Below the pieces are notes generated by a model, which ran no database searches, was not told where the DNA came from, and worked only from the letters and a program-made list of their open reading frames with translations. 23,761 bases of DNA. It comes from an uncultured Actinomycetes bacterium (GTDB lineage Bacteria; Actinomycetota; Actinomycetes; S36-B12; UBA5976). Below are positions 16,754 through 23,761 of this stretch, piece after piece. Both the position numbers and the translations under genes were made by a program. The stretch's first letter is position 1, and each line of letters begins with the position of its first letter. The stretch spans positions 1 through 23,761 of the forward strand of contig CAIYGJ010000018.1 of the NCBI GenBank assembly GCA_903925705.1, in the 5' to 3' direction.

Positions 16754-16792
16754 AGGTTCTTAAGCTTTAGCGAGTAAACTTAAGGCAAACCT
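16754..16792 (+). promoter_or_regulatory. Long imperfect hairpin with a putative pyk -10 element
   Basis: Arms pair as 16754-16758 with 16788-16792 (AGGTT/AACCT), 16759-16764 with 16779-16784 (CTTAAG/CTTAAG), and 16766-16769 with 16775-16778 (TTTA/TAAA). This gives 15 bp with a 1-nt and a 3-nt bulge and a 5-nt loop. TAAACT at 16775-16780 is a -10 candidate for pyk and lies in the right arm; no good -35 is seen. It could be an lgt terminator, an operator over the pyk promoter, or both. Confidence 0.4.
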
Positions 16793-16808
16793 CCTGATAG
16801 GAAACTCT

Positions 16809-18236
16809 GTGCGCCGCGCAAAAATTGTTTGCACCTTAGGTCCGGCTACCGCTACCTCGGAAATTATTAACAAACTTGTCGATGCGGGTATGAACGTAGC
16901 ACGTTTGAATCTTTCCCACGGCGACCAAGAAGTTCATACGCGTTCTTATGAGATGGTTCGCGCCGCTTCTATTTCCTCAGGCAAAGGAGTAGGAATTCTT
17001 GCCGACCTACAAGGTCCAAAAATTAGGCTTGCTCGTTTTGCTTCAGGGCCAGTCGAACTTCGGGTTGGAGATTCATTCACGATCACTACGAGAGACGTTC
17101 CTGGCGATGCGACAATTTGCGGCACAACTTATTCAGGACTACCTGGTGACTGCAAAGCTGGCGATCGAATACTCATAGATGACGGCAAAGTTGGACTAGA
17201 GGTTGTGCAAGTAACGACAGACTCGGTAATAACTCGAGTTACTGAAGCCGGTACCGTGAGTGACAACAAGGGAATTAATCTGCCAGGCGTAGCCGTGAGC
17301 GTGCCTGCGCTTTCCGAAAAGGATATTTCTGATTTACGTTGGGCGCTACGACTAGGCGTAGATATGATTGCGCTTTCATTTGTGCGAAATGCCGCAGATG
17401 TTGTTGATGTTCACAAGATCATGGATGAAGAAGGTCGCCGGATTCCAGTGATTGCCAAGATTGAAAAGCCTCAGGCAGTAGAGAACTTAAAGGAAATCAT
17501 TGATGCCTTCGATGGCATCATGGTGGCCCGTGGTGACTTGGGTGTGGAACTTCCACTTGAGCAAGTACCTATGGTGCAAAAACGAGCTATTGAATTGGCC
17601 CGAGCAGCAACCAAGCCGGTAATCGTGGCAACCCAGATGCTTGAATCAATGATTAGTTCGAATCGTCCAACTCGGGCAGAAGCTAGCGATGTTGCAAATG
17701 CAGTTCTCGACGGCGCAGATGCTTTAATGCTTTCGGGTGAAACCAGTATCGGTGTCGACCCGGTTCATGTAGTCGAGACTATGAGTCGAATCATTTCTCA
17801 TATCGAAACTGAAGCTCTCGAGTCGCTTCCCAAACTTGCTGATGATGCCCAGGGCCAAACCGCCAAGGCCATGTGCCTTGCGGCAGTTGATGTTGCATCC
17901 CATGTTGGAGCCGTAAGTTTGGTTGCATTCACTGAGACTGGAAGTTCAGCAAGGCTAGTTGCACGTCACCGAAGCAGAACTCGAATCATGGCATTTACGC
18001 CAAATGAACATGTGCGAAACCAGCTTTCGCTGGTTTGGGGAACCGAAACTTTCTTGGTTCCACGCGTGTCACATACTGACGAAATGGTGGAGCAGCTCGA
18101 CAAGATTCTTTTGGAGTTTGGAATTTTCAAGATGCACGATCCCATCGTTGTTATTGCAGGAGTTCCACCCGGCGTTCCAGGCTCGACTAATGGCATGCGC
18201 GTACACAAGTTAGGGCATGGTGCAGATGACGCCTAG
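16809..18236 (+). CDS. pyk: Pyruvate kinase
   Basis: Glycolytic enzyme that converts phosphoenolpyruvate and ADP to pyruvate and ATP. The 475-residue product has the usual A, B and C domains. The start region reads RRAKIVCTLGPAT and NVARLNLSHG. The catalytic lysine and metal-binding glutamate are K217 and E219 in VIAKIEKPQAVEN, with metal-binding D243 in ARGDLGVELP. ATQMLESM and RPTRAEASDVANAV follow. The start is GTG, preceded by AGGA at 16799-16802. It stands between two short regulatory gaps and is probably its own unit. The last codons and the stop lie inside a palindrome that is repeated downstream. Confidence 0.97.
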   Translation: MRRAKIVCTLGPATATSEIINKLVDAGMNVARLNLSHGDQEVHTRSYEMVRAASISSGKGVGILADLQGPKIRLARFASGPVELRVGDSFTITTRDVPGDATICGTTYSGLPGDCKAGDRILIDDGKVGLEVVQVTTDSVITRVTEAGTVSDNKGINLPGVAVSVPALSEKDISDLRWALRLGVDMIALSFVRNAADVVDVHKIMDEEGRRIPVIAKIEKPQAVENLKEIIDAFDGIMVARGDLGVELPLEQVPMVQKRAIELARAATKPVIVATQMLESMISSNRPTRAEASDVANAVLDGADALMLSGETSIGVDPVHVVETMSRIISHIETEALESLPKLADDAQGQTAKAMCLAAVDVASHVGAVSLVAFTETGSSARLVARHRSRTRIMAFTPNEHVRNQLSLVWGTETFLVPRVSHTDEMVEQLDKILLEFGIFKMHDPIVVIAGVPPGVPGSTNGMRVHKLGHGADDA

Positions 18237-18250
18237 GCGGAATCTGCACC
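18219..18250 (+). terminator. Near-perfect 32-bp palindrome spanning the pyk stop codon
   Basis: GGTGCAGAT (18219-18227) and ATCTGCACC (18242-18250) are perfect 9-bp arms. Between them, CGCCTAGGCG (18230-18239) is itself a palindrome, flanked on each side by GA. As RNA the GA/GA step can form stable tandem G-A pairs, giving a nearly continuous stem with a CUAG loop. The TAG stop of pyk (18234-18236) is at the apex. There is no T-tract, so terminator function is inferred; a dyad protein-binding site is an alternative. Confidence 0.45.
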
Positions 18251-18297
18251 CAATAAGCACCGCGCAATCCAGATGACGCCTAGGCGGAATCTGCACC
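18223..18297. repeat. 47-bp tandem duplication, 1.6 copies, at the pyk-pyrR junction
   Basis: The 28 bases at 18223-18250 recur without mismatch at 18270-18297, an offset of 47 bp, so the unit 18223-18269 is followed by a partial second copy. The repeat carries the last four sense codons of pyk from their third position (the end of GADDA) and the stop. The second copy retains only a 5-bp outer arm (CAGAT/ATCTG) plus the CGCCTAGGCG core, so it still forms a shorter hairpin. The duplicated DNA ends just before the putative pyrR promoter. Confidence 0.9.
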
Positions 18298-18301
18298 AAA
18301 T

Positions 18302-18331
18302 GTGACTGATTTCGATTTTGCCTGCTACAGT
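18302..18331 (+). promoter_or_regulatory. Putative pyr operon promoter
   Basis: GTGACT (18302-18307) and TACAGT (18326-18331) are separated by 18 nt and resemble a housekeeping promoter. The expected start near 18338 gives a leader of about 60 nt that contains the PyrR-binding element. Confidence 0.5.
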
Positions 18332-18362
18332 AATGAAAGCTTGAAAGCACGCCATCCTTTAA

Positions 18363-18391
18363 CACCTGTCCCGTGAGGCAGGAAAGGAGGT
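18363..18391 (+). promoter_or_regulatory. PyrR-binding RNA element next to the pyrR Shine-Dalgarno
   Basis: CCTG (18365-18368) and CAGG (18379-18382) close a stem around TCCCGTGAGG (18369-18378). This matches the known PyrR loop consensus UCCNGNGAGG. The flanking A-U pair of the Bacillus consensus appears here as T367-A380, a change that preserves pairing. The strong ribosome binding site AAAGGAGGT (18383-18391) begins on the next base, 6 nt before the ATG. PyrR bound with UMP should hide the ribosome binding site, as described for mycobacterial pyrR. No attenuator terminator is visible between the element and the ATG. Confidence 0.82.
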
Positions 18392-18397
18392 AAGAAG

Positions 18398-18952
18398 ATG
18401 ACGCACGACTTTGAGCCACAAGGACACGTAGTCCTTGATTCCAGCGATATATCTCGCGCCCTTACCCGATTAGCTCATGAAATTGTTGAGCGCACTCATG
18501 GCGCCACCAATTTAACTTTGATGGGGATTCCAACTCGAGGCGCATCCCTTGCTACGCGCCTCGGTGAAAAAATTTCCCAAATCCAAAGCAGCCTAGTATC
18601 TGTTGGCGCAATCGACATCACGATGTATCGAGATGACCTCAGGTCGCGTCCGGCGCGCGCGCTGCTCCCAACAACCATCCCACCAGAAGGCATTGAAGGT
18701 CGCCTGGTGATCTTGGTTGATGACGTACTGTTCTCGGGACGAACAATTAGAGCGGCCCTTGATGCACTTTCCGAACACGGTCGCCCAGAACTAGTCCAAC
18801 TTGCTGTACTGGTGGACCGTGGTCATCGCGAACTTCCGATTCGCGCAGATTATGTTGGCAAAAACCTGCCTACTTCTCGCAGTGAAAAGATTCAGGTCAA
18901 CTTGATAGAACATGACGGCGTCGATGAAGTTCGAATCGAGCGTGAATCATGA
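18398..18952 (+). CDS. pyrR: Bifunctional pyr operon regulator / uracil phosphoribosyltransferase
   Basis: Homologue of PyrR, a UMP-sensing RNA-binding protein with a phosphoribosyltransferase fold that may also convert uracil and PRPP to UMP. The 184-residue product is normal length. The PRPP-binding motif VILVDDVLFSGRTIRAAL holds the D108-D109 pair. GIPTRGASLA and the C-terminal DRGHRELPIRADYVGKN are family signatures, the latter tied to RNA and nucleotide binding. The ATG has the best ribosome binding site in the window, directly after the PyrR RNA element, so autoregulation is expected. It overlaps pyrB by 4 nt. Confidence 0.96.
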   Translation: MTHDFEPQGHVVLDSSDISRALTRLAHEIVERTHGATNLTLMGIPTRGASLATRLGEKISQIQSSLVSVGAIDITMYRDDLRSRPARALLPTTIPPEGIEGRLVILVDDVLFSGRTIRAALDALSEHGRPELVQLAVLVDRGHRELPIRADYVGKNLPTSRSEKIQVNLIEHDGVDEVRIERES

Positions 18953-19884
18953 AGCACTTGTTAAGCGCAGCTGACTTAAGTTACGAAGAAGCAATCTTGG
19001 TCCTAGACACCGCCAAACAGCTCGCTGCCGCCACGGAACATGGAGTCGGCAAACTTCCACCGTTACGAGGACGCACGGTTGTGAATCTGTTTTATGAAGA
19101 TTCAACACGTACTCGCATTTCATTTGAAGCCGCAGCCAAGCGATTGAGCGCAGACGTAATCAACTTCTCGGCCAAAGGATCTAGCGTTTCAAAAGGCGAA
19201 AGCTTGAAAGACACCGCATTGACATTAGAAGCAATGGGCGCAGATGCCGTCGTAATTCGCCACAACAGCAGTGGCGCGCCACATCGATTGGCAAATGCTG
19301 GCTGGATTTCTGGCGGAGTTGTAAATGCTGGCGATGGAACTCACGAACATCCAACCCAAGCACTGCTCGACGCTTACACACTTCGTAACCATCTCCGTAA
19401 TGGCGAAGGTGACTTAAAGGGTGTCAACGTCACGATTGTTGGCGACGTCCTGCATAGCCGCGTGGCACGATCAAATGTCCTGTTGCTCAATACCCTCGGT
19501 GCCAAAGTGCGCTTAGTGGCCCCGCCAACTTTGCTTCCGTATGGCGTTGAAGATTGGGATTGCGAAGTTTCCTACGACTTCGATGCTTCCCTTGAAGGCT
19601 CTGACGCCGTAATGATGTTGCGCGTGCAACGGGAACGTATGAATGCCGCATACTTCCCAAATGCTCACGAATACAGCAGCCGGTATGGCTTGAGCGTGAC
19701 TCGAATGAATCGACTTTCGGAATCAGCGGTTGTTATGCACCCAGGTCCGATGAATCGCGGAATGGAAATTTCAGCAGATGTTGCCGATTCCCAGCGCTCA
19801 GTGATTGTCGAGCAAGTTGCCAATGGCGTCAGTGTGCGCATGGCTGTCCTGTACTTAATTCTTGGCGGATCGGAGTCAAAGTAA
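18949..19884 (+). CDS. pyrB: Aspartate carbamoyltransferase catalytic subunit
   Basis: Joins carbamoyl phosphate and aspartate to form carbamoyl aspartate. The 311-residue product has the carbamoyl-phosphate motif S52-T-R-T-R56 in FYEDSTRTRISFE, at the E. coli numbering. The KGES segment that contributes to the neighbouring active site, HPTQALLDAYT, and HPGPMNRG with the aspartate-loop region are all present. No regulatory chain (pyrI) accompanies it, so control probably rests on PyrR. Ornithine carbamoyltransferase is excluded by HPTQALLDAYT and the pyr context. The start overlaps the pyrR stop (ATGA); the stop shares one base with pyrC (TAATG). Confidence 0.97.
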   Translation: MKHLLSAADLSYEEAILVLDTAKQLAAATEHGVGKLPPLRGRTVVNLFYEDSTRTRISFEAAAKRLSADVINFSAKGSSVSKGESLKDTALTLEAMGADAVVIRHNSSGAPHRLANAGWISGGVVNAGDGTHEHPTQALLDAYTLRNHLRNGEGDLKGVNVTIVGDVLHSRVARSNVLLLNTLGAKVRLVAPPTLLPYGVEDWDCEVSYDFDASLEGSDAVMMLRVQRERMNAAYFPNAHEYSSRYGLSVTRMNRLSESAVVMHPGPMNRGMEISADVADSQRSVIVEQVANGVSVRMAVLYLILGGSESK

Positions 19885-21167
19885 TGACTAGCTACGTAAT
19901 CAAAGACGTCACAATTTTGGATGGGAAACCAACTGACATTGTTGTGAAAGATGGTGTGATCGCCCAGATTGGTTCTGGCCTAACTGCGGATCAGACCGTA
20001 GACGGTTCAGGCTGCATTGCACTACCTGGCCTTGTTGATCTACACACGCACTTACGTGAACCTGGCCGCGAAGATGCCGAAACGGTTTTGTCGGGAAGTC
20101 GCGCAGCGGCTATGGGTGGATTCACTGCAGTACACGCAATGGCGAACACCAATCCAGTTGCTGATACTGCAGGTGTCGTTGAGCAAGTCTGGCGGCTTGG
20201 TCAGGAAGCTGGATTGGTTGATGTTCGTCCAGTTGGGGCAGTCACTATGGGACTTGAAGGAACTGCGCTTGCTGAACTAGGGGCGATGGCAGATAGCGCA
20301 GCAGCAGTTCGAGTTTTCAGCGATGACGGTAAATGTGTGCATGACGCGGCATTGATGCGTCGAGCTTTGGAGTATGTAAAGGCCTTCGACGGTGTAGTTG
20401 CCCAGCATGCCCAAGAACCAAGATTGACTGAAGGCGCGCAAATGAACGAAGGCGTGATTTCAGGCAAGTTAGGTCTGGCTGGTTGGCCAGCAGTCGCCGA
20501 AGAGGCGATCATCGCGCGCGATGTTCTGCTGGCACACCATGTTGGTTCGAGATTGCACGTGTGTCATCTTTCGACCGCGGGCAGTGTCGAAATCATTCGT
20601 TGGGCTAAGTCTCGCGGGATTAATGTCACTGCTGAAGTCACACCACACCACCTGTACTTCACTGACGAGGTCGTTGAATCCTACGATCCGATCTATAAAG
20701 TGAATCCGCCGCTTCGCACTAAAGCAGATGTCGAAGCCGTTCGTGCCGGTTTAGCAGATGGAACTATCAACATTGTGGCAACTGATCACGCGCCACATCC
20801 TTCCGAAGACAAGGAATGCGAGTGGACTGCCGCAGCTTTTGGTATGACTGGACTGGAAAGTGCGCTGAGTGTGGTTTACGAAACTATGGTGCAAACCGGG
20901 CTAATGAATTGGGCCGCAGTTGCAGATCGAATGTCGGTTTCACCGGCTCAAATTGGCCGAGTCAGCACCCAAGGTCAGCCAATTGAAGTTGGTTCACCAG
21001 CAAACTTGGTAATTTTTGATCCCCGTGCAAGTCAAGAAGTGGACGCACGAAAGACTGTAAGTGCAAGCCGTAATACCCCGTACGCAGGACGCACCCTTCC
21101 CGGCAAAGTAGTTGCAACGTTCTATCGCGGTAAACCAACTGTGCTGAACGGAGAACTTAACGCATGA
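19884..21167 (+). CDS. pyrC: Dihydroorotase (class I)
   Basis: Zinc enzyme that cyclises carbamoyl aspartate to dihydroorotate. The 427-residue product has the amidohydrolase fold. Metal-site residues visible are H54 and H56 in DLHTHLREPG, the aspartates of FSDDGKCVHD, the His of AQHAQEPRL, the His of HVCHLSTAGS and the Asp of VATDHAPHP. ANTNPVAD is a further substrate-site segment. The length and the HTHLREPG motif place it in the Bacillus/Aquifex class rather than the shorter E. coli type. It directly overlaps carA by 4 nt; the small membrane gene that separates these two in mycobacteria is absent. Confidence 0.96.
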   Translation: MTSYVIKDVTILDGKPTDIVVKDGVIAQIGSGLTADQTVDGSGCIALPGLVDLHTHLREPGREDAETVLSGSRAAAMGGFTAVHAMANTNPVADTAGVVEQVWRLGQEAGLVDVRPVGAVTMGLEGTALAELGAMADSAAAVRVFSDDGKCVHDAALMRRALEYVKAFDGVVAQHAQEPRLTEGAQMNEGVISGKLGLAGWPAVAEEAIIARDVLLAHHVGSRLHVCHLSTAGSVEIIRWAKSRGINVTAEVTPHHLYFTDEVVESYDPIYKVNPPLRTKADVEAVRAGLADGTINIVATDHAPHPSEDKECEWTAAAFGMTGLESALSVVYETMVQTGLMNWAAVADRMSVSPAQIGRVSTQGQPIEVGSPANLVIFDPRASQEVDARKTVSASRNTPYAGRTLPGKVVATFYRGKPTVLNGELNA

Positions 21168-22279
21168 CCCGAGCCGTCTTAGTACTTGAAGATGGTCAAG
21201 TATTCACAGGTCGTTCATATGGTGCCGATGGAAGTGCTTTTGGCGAAGCCGTTTTCTCAACTGGAATGACGGGCTACCAAGAGACAATCACTGACCCTTC
21301 CTACTGTGGTCAAGTAGTAGTGCAAACAGCTCCGCATATTGGAAACACAGGCTGGAATGACGAAGACGATGAATCACAACAAATTTGGGTTTCCGGATAC
21401 GTAGTTCGTGATCCAGCTCGCCGCCCATCAAACTGGCGCTCCACCATAAGTCTTGATGATGAACTTCGAAAGCAAAATGTAGTCGGCATTAGTGATGTTG
21501 ATACTCGCGCTTTGACACGACACTTACGCGAACATGGCGCTATGCGCGTTGGAATCTTTTCTGGCACTGCCGCTGAACAAGACATCGAATCATTGTTGAA
21601 CAAAGTTCGCGAAGTTCCAGAAATGTCGGGTGCTAGCTTTTCCGAAACTGTTTCGACTAAGGAAACTTACATAGTTCCTGCAGTCGGAACCAAGAAGTTT
21701 CAAGTTGCCGCCCTTGACTTAGGAATTAAGTCGATGACTCCACATTTGATGGCCCAGCGGGGGATTGAAGTTCATGTTGTACCCGCAAACATCTCGGCTG
21801 AAGATTTGTTAGCAGCCGGCCCAGATGGCATCTTCGTTTCAAATGGCCCAGGGGATCCGGCAACTGCGTTACACGCAATTTCACTTGTGCAAGCAACACT
21901 TGATGCCAAGCGACCATTCTTTGGCATCTGTTTTGGGAATCAAATCCTAGGACGTGCGCTGGGTTTTGGTACCTACAAACTTCGTTACGGACACCGTGGA
22001 ATCAATCAGCCAGTTATGGATCGCACAACTAACAAAGTTGAAGTGACTGCACATAACCATGGGTTTGCAGTTGATGCGCCGATTGATCGAGACTCCCAAA
22101 CGCCTTACGGCACAGTTCGAGTAAGCCATGTATGTCTAAACGACAATGTGGTCGAAGGTTTGGAATGTGTAGACGTTCCAGCATTCAGTGTTCAGTACCA
22201 CCCTGAAGCAGCCGCTGGCCCGCATGATTCGGCTTACTTGTTTGATCGATTTGTTGAACTGATGGAGGGTAAGCGCTAA
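21164..22279 (+). CDS. carA: Carbamoyl-phosphate synthase small (glutaminase) subunit
   Basis: Hydrolyses glutamine and passes ammonia to CarB. The 371-residue product has the CarA N-terminal domain (VLVLEDGQVFTGRSYG, STGMTGYQETITDPSY) followed by a class I amidotransferase domain. The nucleophile is C256 in FFGICFGNQILGRALG, with H346 and E348 in VQYHPEAAAGPHD. The oxyanion loop is FVSNGPGDPA. The phenylalanine and asparagine beside the nucleophile, where E. coli has leucine and histidine, are a familiar actinobacterial variant. The start overlaps the pyrC stop (ATGA) and the stop shares a base with carB (TAATG). Confidence 0.97.
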   Translation: MTRAVLVLEDGQVFTGRSYGADGSAFGEAVFSTGMTGYQETITDPSYCGQVVVQTAPHIGNTGWNDEDDESQQIWVSGYVVRDPARRPSNWRSTISLDDELRKQNVVGISDVDTRALTRHLREHGAMRVGIFSGTAAEQDIESLLNKVREVPEMSGASFSETVSTKETYIVPAVGTKKFQVAALDLGIKSMTPHLMAQRGIEVHVVPANISAEDLLAAGPDGIFVSNGPGDPATALHAISLVQATLDAKRPFFGICFGNQILGRALGFGTYKLRYGHRGINQPVMDRTTNKVEVTAHNHGFAVDAPIDRDSQTPYGTVRVSHVCLNDNVVEGLECVDVPAFSVQYHPEAAAGPHDSAYLFDRFVELMEGKR

Positions 22280-23761
22280 TGCCTCGTCGCAGTGACATCA
22301 AATCAGTAATGGTAATTGGTTCAGGACCGATTGTTATCGGCCAAGCCTGTGAATTCGATTACTCCGGAACTCAAGCTTGTCGAGTTCTCAAAGCTGAAGG
22401 CCTTCGAGTAATTCTGGTTAATAGCAACCCAGCAACGATCATGACTGATCCGGAATTTGCCGATGCCACATACATCGAGCCAATCACTCCCGAAGTAGTT
22501 GCCACAATCATTGAACGCGAGCGACCCGACGCCCTGCTTCCAACACTCGGCGGTCAGACCGCACTTAACACCGCAATCGCACTGTTTAAAAATGGCGTCT
22601 TGGATAAGTACAACGTAGAACTAATCGGTGCGGACGTTGATGCCATTGAACGCGGTGAAAACCGCGAACTCTTCCGCCAGATTGTTGCCGACATTGGCGG
22701 CGAAAGTGCAAAGTCTTTTGTTTGTCACACCATGCAAGATTGCTTAGATGGCGTAAAAGTACTTGGTTACCCGGTTGTAGTCCGCCCATCTTTCACTATG
22801 GGTGGCGCTGGTTCAGGTATTGCCTACAGCGAAGAAGATTTACATCGAATTGCTGGCCTTGGTTTGCAAGCTAGCCCAACAACAGAAGTTTTGCTCGAAG
22901 AGTCAATCATTGGCTGGAAAGAGTATGAACTTGAGTTAATGCGCGACAACAAAGACAACGTGGTCGTAGTTTGTTCGATCGAAAACGTTGACCCAATGGG
23001 TGTTCATACTGGCGATTCGATCACGGTGGCGCCATCAATGACACTTACCGATCGCGAATTCCAAAAGCTTCGCGACCTTGGTATCGCAATTATTCGCGCC
23101 GTAGGCGTTGATACTGGTGGCTGCAACATTCAGTTCGCGGTAAACCCAGAAGATGGTCGCATCATCGTGATCGAAATGAACCCACGAGTTTCGCGATCAT
23201 CAGCTCTTGCCAGTAAGGCAACTGGATTCCCGATAGCAAAGATCGCTGCGCGCCTAGCAATCGGTTACACCCTCGATGAAATTCCAAATGACATCACCAA
23301 AGAAACTCCAGCCTCATTCGAGCCGTCTTTAGATTACGTAGTTGTAAAGATTCCACGATTCGCATTTGAGAAGTTCCCAAATGCAGATCAGACGCTAACC
23401 ACAACAATGAAATCAGTGGGCGAGGCGATGGCAATCGGTCGTAACTTCACCGAAGCTCTGCACAAGGCACTTCGCTCGATAGAACGTAAAGAAAACCTTT
23501 TTGTCTGGTCTCAAGATCCAAAGTCAATAGACATCGCTGACTTGCTAACAAAAATGAAAATCCCAACCGATGGTCGCCTAAACCAAGTTCAGTTGGCACT
23601 TTGGGCTGGTGCATCTGTCGAACAAGTCTTTGAAGCCACCAAGATTGATCCTTGGTTTTTGGATCAAATCGTTTTGCTTTGCGAAGTTGCCCGTGAACTC
23701 AAAGCTGAATCAGCACTGGATCGCCAAACTATCGTGGCGGCTAAGCGTCACGGATTCTCCG
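22279..23761 (+). CDS. carB: Carbamoyl-phosphate synthase large subunit (3' end outside window)
   Basis: Makes carbamoyl phosphate from bicarbonate, ammonia and two ATP for both pyrimidine and arginine synthesis. The frame stays open from ATG 22279 to the right edge, giving 494 residues of an expected 1070-1110. Visible parts are the N-terminal pre-ATP-grasp segment with VIGSGPIVIGQACEFDYSG, the first ATP-grasp (carboxyphosphate) domain with RPSFTMGGAGSGIAY, IENVDPMGVHTGDS and IEMNPRVSRSSALASKATG, and the beginning of the oligomerisation domain. The second ATP-grasp and the allosteric MGS-like domain lie outside. The start shares one base with the carA stop, implying coupled translation. Confidence 0.96.
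   Translation, partial: MPRRSDIKSVMVIGSGPIVIGQACEFDYSGTQACRVLKAEGLRVILVNSNPATIMTDPEFADATYIEPITPEVVATIIERERPDALLPTLGGQTALNTAIALFKNGVLDKYNVELIGADVDAIERGENRELFRQIVADIGGESAKSFVCHTMQDCLDGVKVLGYPVVVRPSFTMGGAGSGIAYSEEDLHRIAGLGLQASPTTEVLLEESIIGWKEYELELMRDNKDNVVVVCSIENVDPMGVHTGDSITVAPSMTLTDREFQKLRDLGIAIIRAVGVDTGGCNIQFAVNPEDGRIIVIEMNPRVSRSSALASKATGFPIAKIAARLAIGYTLDEIPNDITKETPASFEPSLDYVVVKIPRFAFEKFPNADQTLTTTMKSVGEAMAIGRNFTEALHKALRSIERKENLFVWSQDPKSIDIADLLTKMKIPTDGRLNQVQLALWAGASVEQVFEATKIDPWFLDQIVLLCEVARELKAESALDRQTIVAAKRHGFS

Noticed and set aside
19271..19282. Perfect 12-bp palindrome GTGGCGCGCCAC inside pyrB
   Set aside because: It lies wholly in well-conserved coding sequence and is explained by codons; another GGCGCGCC occurs in hisC without context.
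1..23761. Mobile elements, CRISPR arrays, defence systems, RNA genes or a novel biosynthetic cluster
   Set aside because: Every substantial open frame on the coding strands belongs to a known core family; no inverted-repeat-bounded transposase, spaced repeat array or tRNA-like cloverleaf was seen by eye.

Overview
The window reads as a compact stretch of core biosynthetic chromosome from an actinobacterium. The evidence is gene order and family signatures. A his cluster runs directly into a trp cluster, followed by lgt and pyk. The isomerase is of the PriA type. The trp cluster carries two small membrane proteins known from actinobacterial trp operons. A PyrR-controlled pyr operon follows. 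Base composition, judged by sampling lines rather than counting, is in the mid to upper 40s percent GC, low for this phylum. Gaps are very short and many genes overlap by 4 or 1 nt. Together this suggests a streamlined, aquatic-type lineage such as Nanopelagicales; that placement is inference and not secure.

Layout: (1) 3-3491, dnaE, lacking about 26 N-terminal residues, converging on a minus-strand ybaK-type gene (3488-3961). (2) From a 44-nt divergent gap, a plus-strand run hisD-hisC-hisB-hisH-priA-hisF-hisI (4006-9585). (3) Joined to hisI by an ATGA overlap, trpE, a Trp-associated membrane protein, an HGxxPAAW-like small protein, trpC, trpB and trpA (9582-14820). (4) A membrane-anchored DsbA-like thiol oxidoreductase, then lgt (14921-16736). 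(5) Pyruvate kinase (16809-18236). (6) The pyrimidine operon pyrR-pyrB-pyrC-carA-carB (18398 to the right edge, carB cut after about 494 residues). No gene-free stretch exceeds 300 bases; the longest is 161 nt, between pyk and pyrR. No tRNA, rRNA, CRISPR array or insertion sequence was seen.

The his genes supply seven activities of histidine synthesis (hisG and hisE are not here). The trp genes cover anthranilate synthase component I, indole-glycerol-phosphate synthase and tryptophan synthase (trpD, trpG and trpF are not here). PriA probably serves both pathways. The pyr genes make carbamoyl phosphate, carbamoyl aspartate and dihydroorotate under a PyrR-type RNA switch that abuts the pyrR ribosome binding site.

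I found no credible new multi-gene system. The parts worth a second look are non-coding or poorly characterised. They are a 47-bp tandem duplication that repeats a near-perfect palindrome over the pyk stop codon, the PyrR RNA element, a long hairpin over the putative pyk promoter, probable leaderless starts for hisD and hisI, and the two uncharacterised membrane proteins in the trp operon.
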